Shown piece after piece: positions 27,121 to 36,934 of a DNA stretch of 64,000 nt. The notes below the pieces were generated by a model. It worked only from the letters and a program-made list of their open reading frames with translations, had not been told where the DNA came from and did not search any database. The DNA lies in NCBI RefSeq assembly GCF_011764485.1, contig NZ_AP022848.1, forward strand, positions 248,001 to 312,000, read 5' to 3'. Source of the stretch: Bosea sp. ANAM02. Lineage in GTDB: Bacteria; Pseudomonadota; Alphaproteobacteria; Rhizobiales; Beijerinckiaceae. Numbering within the stretch: the stretch's first letter is position 1; each line of letters starts with the position of its first letter. Both the position numbers and the translations under genes were made by a program.

Positions 27121-28209
27121 ATGAGTGCGGTCGGCTCGCTGCTGCGAGATCTCGAATCCACGATGCTGCGCGGCTCGAGCGACGAGCGCGCCGACATCCT
27201 GTCGCGGCTGACGGACCTGTTCCTGGCGACCGCCGTCCATATGGACGAGGAGCAGGTCGGCGTCTTCGACGTGGTGATCGGACGCCTGTCGCGGGCCATC
27301 GAACTGCGCGCCCGCGTCGAACTGTCCGAGCGGATCGCGCCGGTGCCGAACGCGCCGAGCGGCGTCGTCCGCCAGCTCGCGCTCGACGAGATCGCCGTGG
27401 CGCGCGCCGTGCTCGTTCAGTCTCCGCGCCTGTCCGACCAGGACCTCGTGGCGGTCTCCGCCGCCAAGGGGCGCGACCATATGCTCGCCATCACCGAGCG
27501 GCCAGAGCTCGGCGAGCCGGTCACCGATTTCCTGATCCTGCGCGGCGGGCGCGTCGTCACCCATGCGGTGGCCGCCAACCAGACCGCGCGCTTCTCCCGG
27601 CACGGCATGGGTGTGCTGGTGATGCGGGCGGCGCAGGACGACGCGCTGCAGGCGACGCTGGGCCTGAGGCGCGACATCCCGGCCGAGCTCGTCGACCAGC
27701 TCATGACCGCCGCCAAGAATTCCGCCCGGCGCCGCTTGAGCGAAAGCCTCGAGCCGACGCTCGCCAACGATGTCGAGAGCGCGGTCGAGCGCGGGGCCGA
27801 TGCCATCGCCGCAGGCGGCCAGATGCCGGGCGAGCTCGGCGCGATCAGCGCGGCGCTCGTCGAAATCCGCGAGCTCAACGAGGCCGGACTGCTCGACGAG
27901 GCCAAGGTCCGCGCCTACGCCCGCGACGGTGCGACCGAGCATGCGATCTGCGGCGTCGCCGTGCTGGCGCAGCTCGGCCTGCCGGCCAGCGAGCAGATCA
28001 TTCTCGGCAGCGACCGCGAAGCGGTGCTGCTGGTGGCACGCGCGCTCGGCTGGTCGTGGGACACCACGGCGGCCCTGATCTCGCTGCGCAAGGATTTCGG
28101 CAAGTCGCAGGCCGCCGTCGACCGGGCCCGCGAGAGCTTCCGCAACCTCGCCCAGGGCACCGCGCAGCGCGTGCTCGGCTTCCTCAGGATGCGCGACGCA
28201 AAGCCGTGA
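27121..28209 (+). CDS. DUF2336 domain-containing protein
   Basis: This 362-residue protein is probably soluble and largely helical, with no signal peptide or membrane helix. It matches the alphaproteobacterial DUF2336 family. The recurring segment pattern is LSRLTDLFLATAVHMDEEQVGVFDVVIGRL, then SERIAPVPNAPSGVVRQLALDEIAVAR, then repeat-like helices of HEAT type (LSDQDLVAVSAAKGRDHMLAI). Relatives are sometimes linked to flagellar, cell-cycle or two-component regulation, but no function is established. It is divergent from rimP and overlaps the convergent trmB gene by 26 bases at the 3' end. Confidence 0.85.
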   Translation: MSAVGSLLRDLESTMLRGSSDERADILSRLTDLFLATAVHMDEEQVGVFDVVIGRLSRAIELRARVELSERIAPVPNAPSGVVRQLALDEIAVARAVLVQSPRLSDQDLVAVSAAKGRDHMLAITERPELGEPVTDFLILRGGRVVTHAVAANQTARFSRHGMGVLVMRAAQDDALQATLGLRRDIPAELVDQLMTAAKNSARRRLSESLEPTLANDVESAVERGADAIAAGGQMPGELGAISAALVEIRELNEAGLLDEAKVRAYARDGATEHAICGVAVLAQLGLPASEQIILGSDREAVLLVARALGWSWDTTAALISLRKDFGKSQAAVDRARESFRNLAQGTAQRVLGFLRMRDAKP

Positions 28210-28879
28210 GATAGCTGGAGACGCGCCCTTCGCGGACCGCCTTCGCCTCGTAGCGGGTACGGATCCAGCCGGGATAGGGCGTGCGCCAATCGCCCGGACG
28301 CTCGTCGGTCCAGTCGAAATCCGGCGAGGCCATCAGGCGCGACAAGGTCCAGCCGATATAGTCGTCGATGTCGCTGGCGAAGCGGAAGCGCCCGCCGGCT
28401 CTCAGCGCCCTAGCGAAGAGGCCCAGCGTATGCTCGGAGACGAAGCGGCGCTTGCGCTGGCGGCGCTTCGGCCAGGGGTCGGGGTAGAGCAGGTCGATCG
28501 CGTCGAGGCCGCCGGCCGGGAATCGCGGCAGCAGAAGCGCGGCATCGTCGTCCCAGACCCGGATATTGGTCAGCCCCTCGCGCTCGGCCACCGACAGGAA
28601 CTTGGCCATGCCGTTGATGAAGGGCTCGACGCCGATGAAGCCGATCTGCGGGCTCTCGCGCATCCGCATCAGCAGATGCTCGCCGCCGCCGAAGCCGATC
28701 TCTAGCCGGACCGCCTCCACGGGATGAGGGAACAGCGCCTTGAGATCGGCGATCTCGCCCTCCGGCAGGCGCAGGCGCGGCAGCGTGTGCTCCATCAGAT
28801 GGTTCTGGCCGTCGCGCAGGGCCTTGCCCTTGCGGCGGCCATAGAAGGCGCGGTCGTCATGATCGGAAGGGTGGGTCAT
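28184..28879 (-). CDS. trmB: tRNA (guanine(46)-N7)-methyltransferase TrmB
   Basis: TrmB uses SAM to methylate G46 in the tRNA variable loop. The 231-residue protein has the SAM-binding motif LEIGFGGGEHLL. Downstream, FIGVEPFINGMAKFL, YPDPWPKRRQRKRRF and the ending segment TRYEAKA are all diagnostic. The start ATG at 28879 gives the usual short basic N-terminus (MTHPSDHDDRAFYGRRKGK). It lies downstream of metK, the SAM-synthesis gene, in the same direction. A palindrome and the metK terminator lie between them. The end overlaps the DUF2336 gene by 26 bases. Confidence 0.94.
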   Translation of the reverse strand: MTHPSDHDDRAFYGRRKGKALRDGQNHLMEHTLPRLRLPEGEIADLKALFPHPVEAVRLEIGFGGGEHLLMRMRESPQIGFIGVEPFINGMAKFLSVAEREGLTNIRVWDDDAALLLPRFPAGGLDAIDLLYPDPWPKRRQRKRRFVSEHTLGLFARALRAGGRFRFASDIDDYIGWTLSRLMASPDFDWTDERPGDWRTPYPGWIRTRYEAKAVREGRVSSYLTALRRAS

Positions 28880-28904
28880 TCGAGATCGTCTCGCAGCAAC
28901 CGAG

Positions 28905-28949
28905 GTCATCCTGGACAAGCGGCTTTAGCCGCGCCGATCCGGGATGACG
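28905..28949. repeat. Palindromic intergenic element
   Basis: GTCATCC at the left and GGGATGACGG at the right are inverted ends. Inside, GCGGCT and AGCCGC form a short stem around TTT. It lies between metK and trmB and belongs, by its ends, to the family seen at 933, 8213, 16089, 48650 and 60093. Confidence 0.6.
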
Positions 28950-28977
28950 GCGCGGATAGGATGCCTGTAGCAAAATG

Positions 28978-29008
28978 AAAAGGCCGGAGCGATTGGCTCC
29001 GGCCTTTT
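28978..29008 (-). terminator. Intrinsic terminator of metK
   Basis: AAAGGCCGGAGC and GCTCCGGCCTTT form a stem of about 12 bp with a small loop, followed by T on both strands. It begins about 20 bases after the metK stop. It is nearly symmetric and could work in both directions. Confidence 0.85.
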
Positions 29009-29030
29009 CAATTCAAGCGACGACGTTGTC

Positions 29031-30236
29031 TCAGGCGACGGCCTTCTTCAGCGCATCGACGAGATCGGTCTTCTCCCAGGAGAAGGAGCCATCACGGCCC
29101 GCCTTGCGGCCGAAATGGCCGTAGGCCGAGGTCTTGGCATAGATCGGCCTGTTGAGGCCGAGATGATTGCGAATGCCGTTCGGGGAGAGATCGACCAGCT
29201 TGCCGAGCACGTCCTCGAGCTTGGCCTCGTCGACCTTGCCGGTGCCGTGCAGGTCGACATAGATCGACAGCGGCTTGGCGACGCCGATGGCGTAGGAAAG
29301 CTGGATCGTGGCGCGGTCGGCGAGCTTGGCCGCGACGACGTTCTTGGCGAGATAGCGTGCCGCATAGGCGGCCGAACGGTCGACCTTGGTCGGGTCCTTG
29401 CCCGAGAAGGCGCCGCCGCCATGCGGAGCCGCGCCACCATAGGTGTCGACGATGATCTTGCGGCCGGTGAGGCCGGCATCGCCGTCAGGACCGCCGATCA
29501 CGAACTTGCCGGTCGGGTTGATGTGCCAGACCGTGCCCTTGGAGATCCAGCCGTCGGGCAGCGCCTGGCGGATATAGGGCTCGACGATCTTGCGGACGTC
29601 GGCCGAGCTCAGCGATTCGTCGAGATGCTGGGTCGAGAGCACGATCTGGGTGACGCCGACCGGCTTGCCGTTCTCATATTTGACGGTGACCTGGCTCTTG
29701 GCGTCGGGGCCGAGCTTGGCGGCGTCGCCCTCGCCCTTCTTGCGGGCGAGCGTCAGCGTCTCCAGGATCTTGTGGGCGTAGTAGATCGGGGCGGGCAGCA
29801 GCTCGGGCGTCTCGCGGCTGGCATAGCCGAACATGATGCCCTGGTCGCCGGCGCCGACATCCTTGTTGCCGGCCTCGTCGACGCCCACGGCGATATCCGC
29901 GGATTGCGGATGCAGCAGCACGTCGATCTTGCACTTCTTCCAGTGGAAGCCGTCCTGCTCGTAGCCGATCGCCTTGATCGCCTTGCGGGCGGCCGACTTG
30001 ACCTTGCTCTTCATCGCCTTCTCGTCGAGCGAGGTGCGAACCTCGCCGGCGATCACGACGCGATTGGTCGTCGCAAGCGTCTCGCAGGCGACGCGGACCT
30101 TGCTCGCGTCCATGCCTGCCTTGGCGGCTTCCTTGAAGAAGAGATCGACGATCTCGTCGGAAATGCGATCGCAGACCTTGTCGGGATGTCCTTCGGACAC
30201 GGACTCGCTTGTGAACAGATAATTCTGGCGTGACAC
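29031..30236 (-). CDS. metK: S-adenosylmethionine synthetase
   Basis: MetK makes SAM from methionine and ATP. The 401-residue protein has the N-terminal [20 protein letters not shown] segment, the [12 protein letters not shown] hexapeptide region and [25 protein letters not shown] (split by the P-loop-like GGGAFSGKD). All are conserved. The GTG start at 30236 gives the usual V/MSRQNYLF N-terminus, with AGGGAA ten bases upstream. An ATG at 30263 would add nine unconserved residues. I found no SAM riboswitch in the 156-base leader. It follows an XRE regulator gene, an order usual in Hyphomicrobiales. Confidence 0.96.
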   Translation of the reverse strand: MSRQNYLFTSESVSEGHPDKVCDRISDEIVDLFFKEAAKAGMDASKVRVACETLATTNRVVIAGEVRTSLDEKAMKSKVKSAARKAIKAIGYEQDGFHWKKCKIDVLLHPQSADIAVGVDEAGNKDVGAGDQGIMFGYASRETPELLPAPIYYAHKILETLTLARKKGEGDAAKLGPDAKSQVTVKYENGKPVGVTQIVLSTQHLDESLSSADVRKIVEPYIRQALPDGWISKGTVWHINPTGKFVIGGPDGDAGLTGRKIIVDTYGGAAPHGGGAFSGKDPTKVDRSAAYAARYLAKNVVAAKLADRATIQLSYAIGVAKPLSIYVDLHGTGKVDEAKLEDVLGKLVDLSPNGIRNHLGLNRPIYAKTSAYGHFGRKAGRDGSFSWEKTDLVDALKKAVA

Positions 30237-30392
30237 GGTCGGGGATTCCCTGAAACGGCACATGGAAAAGGCCGGCGCAGCGACGCCAGCCCAACGAACG
30301 GTCCGTCATTGCAGCGGACGCGTTCGCCGTCAAGCGCTAAAATCCGCTTATCGGGAAGATCGTTCGTTACACCGAACGAAATGAGTGTGGAA

Positions 30393-30806
30393 TCACGCCG
30401 TTCCGGCATCTTCCTCCGCCAGCGCCTCTACGAGATCGATGATCCGGCGGCGCACCCGGCCGCTCTTGATCCGCGTGAAGGCTTTGGTCAGCTGCACGCC
30501 TTCGCTGGTGGTGAGGAATTCGGAGATATAGGTCGTGGCGGCCGAATCGGCGAAACCGGTCTCCGGCATGTCCCCGGTCGGCGCGCCGTCGAAGAAAAAG
30601 GACACCGGCACGTCCAGCATCTTGGCGATCTGCTGCAGGCGGCTCGCACTGATGCGGTTGGAGCCCTTCTCGTATTTCTGCACCTGCTGGAACGTCAGCC
30701 CGAGCGCCTCGCCCAGCTTCTCCTGGCTGACCCCAGCGAGCATTCGACGCATGCGGACGCGGCTACCGACATGCTTGTCGATCGGATTCGGGACCTTCTT
30801 GATCAT
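30393..30806 (-). CDS. XRE-family helix-turn-helix regulator
   Basis: The 137-residue DNA-binding protein has a HTH_XRE domain at about 16-70 (MRRMLAGVSQEKLGEALG, FQQVQKYEKGSNRISASRL). The C-terminal half is predicted to be helical. Proteins of this size and sequence type lie upstream of metK in many Hyphomicrobiales. Their target genes are not known from this window. A tail region, SGRVRRRIIDLVEALAEED, may mediate dimer contacts. The start ATG at 30806 gives MIKKVPNPIDKHVGSRVRMRR. The gene is in the same direction as lnt and metK, separated from lnt by about 125 bases and from metK by about 155. Confidence 0.88.
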   Translation of the reverse strand: MIKKVPNPIDKHVGSRVRMRRMLAGVSQEKLGEALGLTFQQVQKYEKGSNRISASRLQQIAKMLDVPVSFFFDGAPTGDMPETGFADSAATTYISEFLTTSEGVQLTKAFTRIKSGRVRRRIIDLVEALAEEDAGTA

Positions 30807-30932
30807 GATTCACCCTGCTTAGGCATCAGTGTCATGACCAGGAGCCGCCATCCTGGTCGGCGCGGTAATCGTCCCTTTATTATAGCCGTCGCAGCTAATC
30901 CACCCTCTGGCGCGAAAAAGTTCCAATTGGGA

Positions 30933-32528
30933 TCAATCATGCGCCCGAAACCGGGAAAATGCCAGGAAAAGCAGCAGAAGCCCGGCAAAAATGCTGTCGC
31001 CCAGCCGTCCATAGGGTGTGACGGGGCCGGCGCGCGGCAGGCCCGAATCCAGCACACCCTCGACGCCGAGCGGCAGGCTCGCCACCGTCCGGCCGTAAGC
31101 ATCGACCACCGCGGAGATTCCGGTATTGGCGACGCGCACCAGCGGCAGGCCTTCCTCGATGCTGCGCAGGCGCGCCTGCGCGAAATGCTGGTAGGGGCCG
31201 CTGGTCTGGCCGAACCAGCCATCGTTGGTGAGATTCAGGAAGAACCCGGCGCGCGGGCCGCGCGCGGCGACCTCGCCGGGAAACACCGCCTCGTAGCAGA
31301 TCAGGGGCGCCGCCGTGGGGAGCCCCTTGATTGCGAGCTGGGTGCGGGCGCTGCCCGCCGCGAATCCGCCGGGAATCGCGACGAACTGCGACAGGCCGAC
31401 GCCGCGAATCAGCCTGTCCAGGATGGGAGGCAGATACTCGCCGAAGGGAACGAGATGGACCTTGTCGTAGCTGGCGAGGATGACGCCCTCGTCGTTGACC
31501 ACCTGGATCGCATTGTAGATCGGCGGTCGGCTCTCGCCGGGCAGCATCTCGCCGGCGCGCGCCGCACCGGTGACCAGCGTCACATCGGGCGGGAGCGCCG
31601 CGCCGATACGGGACAGGGCACCGGGCGTGCGGCCGAGCAGGAACGGGAAGGCGGATTCCGGCCAGATCAGATGCGTGACGCCCTGGAGGCCCGGCGTGGT
31701 CGGGCTGGTCGCCCGGTCGCTCAGCTCCAGATAGCGTTCGAGGATCGCCGCACCGCTATTGCTGTTGAACTTGGCATCCTGCGGCAGGTTGGGCTGCATC
31801 AAGCGCAGCTTCACCCCCGCCACGAGCGGCGAGGGGGCATCGGGCATGCGCCAGAGCCCGAAGGCGAAGAGACCGGCCAGCGCGACGAAAGCGAGGAGCA
31901 GCGGCAAGCGGCTGCCTGACGCCGTGCGCGCCGTTCCGAGCACGGCCGGAGCCGCGCCGATCGCCACCGCGAACAGGGTCAATCCGTAGAGCCCGATCAG
32001 CGCGGCCGCCTGCGCGAGATGGATCTCGCCGGCCAGCATCATGCCGTAGACGTTCCAGGGGAAGCCGGTCAGGACATGGCCGCGCAGCCATTCGCTGAGC
32101 GCGAGCATCGCAGCGAGCACGAGGATGCGGCCGGCGCCCCTCGGCCAGGCCAGGCGCGCGAAACCAAAGGCGAAAGCCGGAAAGAGGGCGAGGAACGCCG
32201 GCAGGGCGACGACGCCGAGCGGCATCGCCCAGGCGAACTTATCGGCTTCGACCAGAAAGGCGGCACCGAGCCACCAGAGTCCGGCGATGAAAAAGCCGAA
32301 GCCCCACCACCATCCAGCGGCGAAAGCGGCCCTGAAACGGCTCCAGGCGCTGATGCCGACGGCGCCGTCGATCAGCCAGACCGCGTTTGTCATCGGCACG
32401 ACGATGACAGGCCAGAGATCAAGCGGCGGCAGGGCGAGCGCGCCGCTCGCACCGGCGGCGAGCGCGATCAGGCGCTTCCGCCAGCCCCAACCCAGGATGA
32501 CGGCCTCGGCTACCCGCGCCAGGGCCAT
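30933..32528 (-). CDS. lnt: Apolipoprotein N-acyltransferase Lnt
   Basis: Lnt adds the third acyl chain to the N-terminal cysteine of lipoproteins in the inner membrane. The 531-residue protein has several N-terminal helices and a periplasmic nitrilase-like domain. The catalytic triad is visible: Glu291 (WPESAF), Lys356 (YDKVHLVPFGEY) and Cys411 (ICYEAVFPG). The start ATG at 32528 overlaps the stop of the corC gene by four bases (ATGA). A longer in-frame start at 32576 is improbable. It is the end of the block miaB-phoH-ybeY-corC-lnt. Confidence 0.94.
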   Translation of the reverse strand: MALARVAEAVILGWGWRKRLIALAAGASGALALPPLDLWPVIVVPMTNAVWLIDGAVGISAWSRFRAAFAAGWWWGFGFFIAGLWWLGAAFLVEADKFAWAMPLGVVALPAFLALFPAFAFGFARLAWPRGAGRILVLAAMLALSEWLRGHVLTGFPWNVYGMMLAGEIHLAQAAALIGLYGLTLFAVAIGAAPAVLGTARTASGSRLPLLLAFVALAGLFAFGLWRMPDAPSPLVAGVKLRLMQPNLPQDAKFNSNSGAAILERYLELSDRATSPTTPGLQGVTHLIWPESAFPFLLGRTPGALSRIGAALPPDVTLVTGAARAGEMLPGESRPPIYNAIQVVNDEGVILASYDKVHLVPFGEYLPPILDRLIRGVGLSQFVAIPGGFAAGSARTQLAIKGLPTAAPLICYEAVFPGEVAARGPRAGFFLNLTNDGWFGQTSGPYQHFAQARLRSIEEGLPLVRVANTGISAVVDAYGRTVASLPLGVEGVLDSGLPRAGPVTPYGRLGDSIFAGLLLLFLAFSRFRAHD

Positions 32529-33517
32529 CAGCCGGGCTCCATCGCCGGTTCCTCGGGCGCGGGCTCGCTCTGGCAATGAATGGTCAGGCGCTTCACGCGG
32601 CGCTGGTCGGAATCGAGGATCTCGAAGCTGAGCCCGTCCGGGCCCTTCACGGTCTCGCCCTGGGCTGGGACGCGGCCCGCCAGCGTGACGATCAGACCGC
32701 CCAGCGTGTCGATGTCGTCGGCGACCTCGTTGCCGGAGAGGTCGACGCCGGTCGCCTCCTTGAGCTCGTCCAGGGTCGCGCGGGCATCGGCCGTGTAGCG
32801 GTTCTCGCCGGCCGGGACGATCGGAGTCTCCTCGAGATCGTGCTCGTCCTCGATATCGCCGACGACGATCTCGATCAGGTCCTCGATCGAGACGAGGCCG
32901 TCGGTCCCGCCATATTCGTCGATGACGAGGGCGATATGCGTGCGGGTCGACTGCATGCGGACGAGCAGATCGACCGCCGGCATCGAGGGCGGAACATAGA
33001 GGACCGGGCGCAGCAGCTTGGTCTCGGACAGGCGCGTCGCGAGATCGACGGCGGAGAGCGTGTGCGGGATCGCGAGCTTGCCGTTCTCGTCCGGCGGTCC
33101 GTTCTCGCCGGGCCGGGCCTTCTCGGCGATGTATTCGAGGAAGTCGCGGATATGGACCATGCCGCGGGGATCATCGAGCGTGTCGTCGAAGACCGGCAGG
33201 CGCGAATGGCCGGCGGTGCGGAAATGCGCAAGCAATTCGTCCAGCGTCGCCTCGGCCGGGACCGCGACGATATCGGCGCGCGGGATCATGACGTCGCCGA
33301 CGCGGCGCTCGCGCAGGCTCAGCACATTGGTGAGCATCGCCCGTTCCTGCACGGAGAGATCGGCGAGCTCGCCATTCTCCTCGGCCAGGGCCTCGACGAT
33401 CTCCTCGCGGGCCGTGCCGCCGCCGCGCAGGCCGAGCCGGTCGAGGAACTGGCCGAGCCAGTGGCCTAGGCCACGGCCGGCGGTTTCATTCTGGGATTGT
33501 CGACCGTCGTCGCTCAT
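32528..33517 (-). CDS. CorC/TlyC family protein with CBS pair (hemolysin family)
   Basis: This 329-residue cytosolic protein has no membrane helix. A tandem CBS pair follows the leading helix, as in VGDVMIPRADIVAVPAEATLDELL, then HSRLPVFDDTLDD and IALVIDEYGGTDGLVSIEDL. The C-terminal CorC_HlyC domain has a regulatory FAD-binding-like fold (VAGRVPAQGETVKGPDGLSFEIL). The family is tied to magnesium or cobalt efflux in enterobacteria, but many members are annotated as hemolysins without evidence. It is placed between ybeY and lnt, as in many alphaproteobacteria. The operon position suggests a link to envelope or ribosome maintenance, not toxin activity. Confidence 0.85.
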   Translation of the reverse strand: MSDDGRQSQNETAGRGLGHWLGQFLDRLGLRGGGTAREEIVEALAEENGELADLSVQERAMLTNVLSLRERRVGDVMIPRADIVAVPAEATLDELLAHFRTAGHSRLPVFDDTLDDPRGMVHIRDFLEYIAEKARPGENGPPDENGKLAIPHTLSAVDLATRLSETKLLRPVLYVPPSMPAVDLLVRMQSTRTHIALVIDEYGGTDGLVSIEDLIEIVVGDIEDEHDLEETPIVPAGENRYTADARATLDELKEATGVDLSGNEVADDIDTLGGLIVTLAGRVPAQGETVKGPDGLSFEILDSDQRRVKRLTIHCQSEPAPEEPAMEPG

Positions 33518-33529
33518 GATCGTGGGGGC

Positions 33530-34102
33530 TTATGCGGAAGAAGGAACGGGCGCCGCGACGAGCTCGGCACCGGCATAGGGATCGGCCACGCCGAGGCGGG
33601 CAAGGGCTTCGACTTCGAGCGTTTCCATGCGGCGCGCCTCGTCCTCGGTCTCGTGATCCTCGCCGAGGAGATGGAGCAGGCCGTGGATGGCGAGGTGGCG
33701 CAGATGATCCACCACGCTCTTGGATTCGGCCTCCGCCTCGCGCAGCACGGTCTCGTAGGCGATGACGATGTCGCCGAGCAGCGGGCTCTGCGCGATGCGC
33801 TCCGGCGGCGCGGCCGGGAAGGAGAGCACGTTCGTCGCCTTGTCGAAGCCGCGCCAATCGCGGTTGACGATGCGGATGCGCTTGTCGTCGGTGAGCAGCA
33901 GGCTGAGCTCGGCGCCGGCCATGGGCTTGCGCGGGGAGACCGCGATGCCGGCCTCCAGCGCCTCGTTCAGCAGGGCACGCAGGCCCGGCAGCTTGCCGAG
34001 CTCGCTCCAGCGGCGCGATTGCGCCCTGACGTCGAGATGGATCTCGGGAGACGTCGTCTCGGGTGGCGGCGCCGAGCGCCGCCCGCGAGGTCGATCCTTC
34101 AT
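33530..34102 (-). CDS. ybeY: rRNA maturation endoribonuclease YbeY
   Basis: YbeY is a zinc-dependent endoribonuclease needed for 16S rRNA 3'-end maturation and ribosome quality control. The 190-residue protein has the metal-binding motif H140-x3-H144-x5-H150 in HLAIHGLLHLLGEDHE. The TDDKRIRIVNRDWRGFDKATNVLSFP segment is also conserved. The first 20 residues are a basic, proline-rich extension absent in E. coli. The ATG at 34102 overlaps the phoH stop by four bases. The order phoH-ybeY-corC matches the usual bacterial block. Confidence 0.95.
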   Translation of the reverse strand: MKDRPRGRRSAPPPETTSPEIHLDVRAQSRRWSELGKLPGLRALLNEALEAGIAVSPRKPMAGAELSLLLTDDKRIRIVNRDWRGFDKATNVLSFPAAPPERIAQSPLLGDIVIAYETVLREAEAESKSVVDHLRHLAIHGLLHLLGEDHETEDEARRMETLEVEALARLGVADPYAGAELVAAPVPSSA

Positions 34103-35283
34103 CGCGGCCGCTCCCGCGCCAACATCCGCTTCAGCCCTTCGCTGTCGCCTTCCCGGTTGATGTCCGGGGGCGTTTCGGGATTGCGCAAGCGCTCCTCCCG
34201 TTCCGCGCGCTCATGACGCGCAGCGCTCTCATAGGCCATGACGATGCGTCGCACCAGTTCATGCCTGACGACGTCGCCTTCCTCGAAGCGGGCATAGCCG
34301 ACGCCCTCGACATCCTTGAGCAGCTTGACGGCCTCGACGAGCCCGGAACGCTGGCCCGGCGGCAGGTCGATCTGCGAGGGATCGCCGGTGATGATCATGC
34401 GCGAGCCCTCGCCCAGGCGGGTGAGGAACATCTTCATCTGCATCGAGGTGGCGTTCTGCGCCTCGTCGAGCAGCACCACGGCATTCGAGAGCGTACGGCC
34501 GCGCATGAAGGCGAGCGGCGCGATCTCGATCATGCCGGTCTGGAGGCCACGCTCGACATGGCGCGCCTCCATGAAATCGTTCAGCGCGTCGTAGATCGGG
34601 CGCAGATAGGGATCGACCTTCTCACGCATGTCGCCGGGCAGGAAGCCGAGGCGCTCGCCGGCTTCGACGGCCGGGCGCGACAGGATCATGCGCTCGACCA
34701 CCCCCTGCTCGATCAGCGAGACCGCGTGCCCGACCGCGAGCCAGGTCTTGCCGGTGCCGGCCGGGCCTTCTGCGAGGACGAGTTCGTGGCGCTTGAGCTG
34801 GCGCAGATAGGCGTCCTGCGCCGCATTGCGCGCCCGGACCGGCCCGCGCTTGCGCGTCACGACCGCGTCGAAGTAGGCCTTGCCGGCATCGGCTGTCGGG
34901 AAGAGCGAGCGCTGCACGTTGCTTTCCTCGATCGCGCCGTCGACCTCGCCGAGCGTAACGGGGGCGCCGGCCTTGGCGCGGGCATAGAGCGTCTTGAGCA
35001 CGCGTCCTGCCTGTTCGGCCGTCTCGCGGGCGCCCTTTACCGTGACGTGATTGCCGTTGGGGCTGACCACGACGCCGAGCCGGCGCTCGAGATGGGCAAG
35101 GTTCTGGTCGTACTGGCCGAAGACCAGACTCGCGAGCCGGTTGTCGTCGAAGGAGAGCACGACCTCCGTCGCCGCGAGCCCCTCGCGAACCGCGCTTTCG
35201 CGCACGCCGCCCTCGGGGCGGGCGGGCGCGAGGTCGCGCCGCGGGTTACGGTCGGGTCTCTGCGTCGAATCAGCCTGTGCCAA
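34099..35283 (-). CDS. PhoH family ATPase
   Basis: This is a cytoplasmic ATPase of 394 residues. The PhoH domain has the P-loop GPAGTGKT (173-180) and Walker B VVLLDEAQN. Segments such as LSRPAVEAGERLGFLPGD and IITGDPSQIDLP follow. The N-terminal 70-160 region carries a KH-like RNA-binding fold. The family is often called PhoB-regulated, but the role here is unknown; adjacency to ybeY suggests RNA metabolism. The most likely start is a TTG at 35283 (GAGGCG upstream). No ATG of this length is available. It overlaps ybeY by four bases. Confidence 0.9.
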   Translation of the reverse strand: MAQADSTQRPDRNPRRDLAPARPEGGVRESAVREGLAATEVVLSFDDNRLASLVFGQYDQNLAHLERRLGVVVSPNGNHVTVKGARETAEQAGRVLKTLYARAKAGAPVTLGEVDGAIEESNVQRSLFPTADAGKAYFDAVVTRKRGPVRARNAAQDAYLRQLKRHELVLAEGPAGTGKTWLAVGHAVSLIEQGVVERMILSRPAVEAGERLGFLPGDMREKVDPYLRPIYDALNDFMEARHVERGLQTGMIEIAPLAFMRGRTLSNAVVLLDEAQNATSMQMKMFLTRLGEGSRMIITGDPSQIDLPPGQRSGLVEAVKLLKDVEGVGYARFEEGDVVRHELVRRIVMAYESAARHERAEREERLRNPETPPDINREGDSEGLKRMLARERPR

Positions 35284-35457
35284 ATGCGTCGCCTCGCTTC
35301 AAGCCGGGGTGGCGGAGGATGGTCCGGCCCCGGCACCTGTTCCAACCGGGCAGGAGCGCCCGGCCGGGTCGTCTCACAGCATAACCGGACGCAACGATTT
35401 CAGCCTGATGACAGGCCGGCGCCCGTCCCTGGCAAATGGTGACGAGACGAGGCGCGC

Positions 35458-36828
35458 TCAAGCGGCCAGGCCCTTTCCATCGGTCTCGCCGGGCTCAGCC
35501 AGCCGGCCGAACAGGGAATTCGTGCTCGTCTTCTCGATCACCACCCGCACGATATCGCCGATCTGATTCGCGTCGCTCTCGATCTGCACAGCCTGCAGAT
35601 AGGGCGACTTGCCGGCAAGCTGTCCGGGATAGCGTCCCGCTCTTTCCAGGAGGACATCCACCGTCCGTCCGACCATGGCCCGGTTGAAGGCCTGCCGATG
35701 ATGCTCGATGCGCTCCTGCAGGCGGTAGAGCCGCTCGTTCATCAGCTCGCGCGGGACCTGCGCGTCGAGATCGGCCGCCGGCGTGCCGGGGCGCGGCGAA
35801 TAGTTGAAGGAATAGCTGGAGGCGAAGCCGATCTCCTCGACAAGGCGGATCGTGTCCTCGAAATCGGCATCGGTCTCGCCGGGGAAACCGACGATGAAAT
35901 CCGAGGAGAGCGCGATATCGGGCCGGGCCTCGCGGATGCGCTCGATCAGGCGGCGATACTCGTCGCCGGTATGCTTGCGGTTCATCGCGGCGAGGATGCG
36001 GTCGGAGCCCGCCTGTACCGGCAGATGCAGGAAGGGCATGACCTGCGGCAGGTCGCGATGGGCAGCGATGAGGTCGTCGTCCATGTCTCTGGGATGGCTG
36101 GTGGTATAGCGGATGCGGGCGATGCCCGACACCTCCGCGACGCGGTGCATCAGGCGCGCCAGGCTCCAGACGGCGCCGTCCGGCCCCTCGCCGTGATAGG
36201 CGTTGACGTTCTGCCCGATCAGGGTGACGTCGCGCACGCCGGCCCCGGCGAGACGCTCGACCTCGGCCATGATCTGCGCGACTGGCCGGGAGAATTCGGC
36301 GCCACGCGTATAGGGCACGACGCAGAAAGCGCAGAACTTGTCGCAGCCTTCCTGGACCGTGACGAAGGCCGAGACGCCGCGCGCCAGGATCGCCTGACGC
36401 TTCGGCGCCGGCAGGAAGCCGAACTTGTCCTCGACCGGCAGGTCGGTATCGACGACGCGGCGCTTGCCCGCCTCGGCCAGCAATTCGGGGAGTCGATGAT
36501 AGGCCTGCGGCCCGACCACGAGATCGACGGCGGGCTGGCGGCGCTGAATCTCGCCGCCCTCCGCCTGAGCGACGCAGCCGGCGACGACGATCTTCGTCTC
36601 CTGCCCCTCGGCGCCTTGCGCCTTCTTGATGTCGCGCAGCTTGCCGAGCTCGGTATAGACCTTCTGCACCGCACGGTCGCGGATATGGCAGGTGTTGAGC
36701 AGGATGAGATCCGCGCCCTCCGGCGTCGCCGTCTCCTCATAGCCCTGATGGCTCAGGATATCGGCCATGCGCTGCCCGTCATAGACGTTCATCTGGCAGC
36801 CGAAGGACTTGATATGGACTTTCTTCAT
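35458..36828 (-). CDS. miaB: tRNA-2-methylthio-N6-dimethylallyladenosine synthase MiaB
   Basis: MiaB is a radical-SAM methylthiotransferase that turns i6A37 into ms2i6A37 in tRNAs reading UNN codons. The 456-residue protein has the N-terminal UPF0004 domain with three cluster cysteines (Cys11, Cys47, Cys85). The radical-SAM motif is Cys162-x3-Cys166-x2-Cys169 in [15 protein letters not shown] domain forms the C-terminus ([15 protein letters not shown]). The start ATG at 36828 gives [14 protein letters not shown]. About 170 bases separate it from phoH, so miaB may have its own transcript or lead the block phoH-ybeY-corC-lnt. Confidence 0.95.
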   Translation of the reverse strand: MKKVHIKSFGCQMNVYDGQRMADILSHQGYEETATPEGADLILLNTCHIRDRAVQKVYTELGKLRDIKKAQGAEGQETKIVVAGCVAQAEGGEIQRRQPAVDLVVGPQAYHRLPELLAEAGKRRVVDTDLPVEDKFGFLPAPKRQAILARGVSAFVTVQEGCDKFCAFCVVPYTRGAEFSRPVAQIMAEVERLAGAGVRDVTLIGQNVNAYHGEGPDGAVWSLARLMHRVAEVSGIARIRYTTSHPRDMDDDLIAAHRDLPQVMPFLHLPVQAGSDRILAAMNRKHTGDEYRRLIERIREARPDIALSSDFIVGFPGETDADFEDTIRLVEEIGFASSYSFNYSPRPGTPAADLDAQVPRELMNERLYRLQERIEHHRQAFNRAMVGRTVDVLLERAGRYPGQLAGKSPYLQAVQIESDANQIGDIVRVVIEKTSTNSLFGRLAEPGETDGKGLAA

Positions 36829-36934
36829 CGGTGCGGATCAGGTCTCCAAAACGCATCCTTTACTGCGGATCGGGCGCCTTGGGAACGGCTCAGGGGCGCG
36901 GGGGAAAGATAAGCAAGCGGCGGACCAACCGGGT

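Noticed and set aside
30237..30392. SAM riboswitch before metK
   Set aside because: I looked for the SAM-II and SAM-SAH core patterns in the leader and did not find a convincing match.
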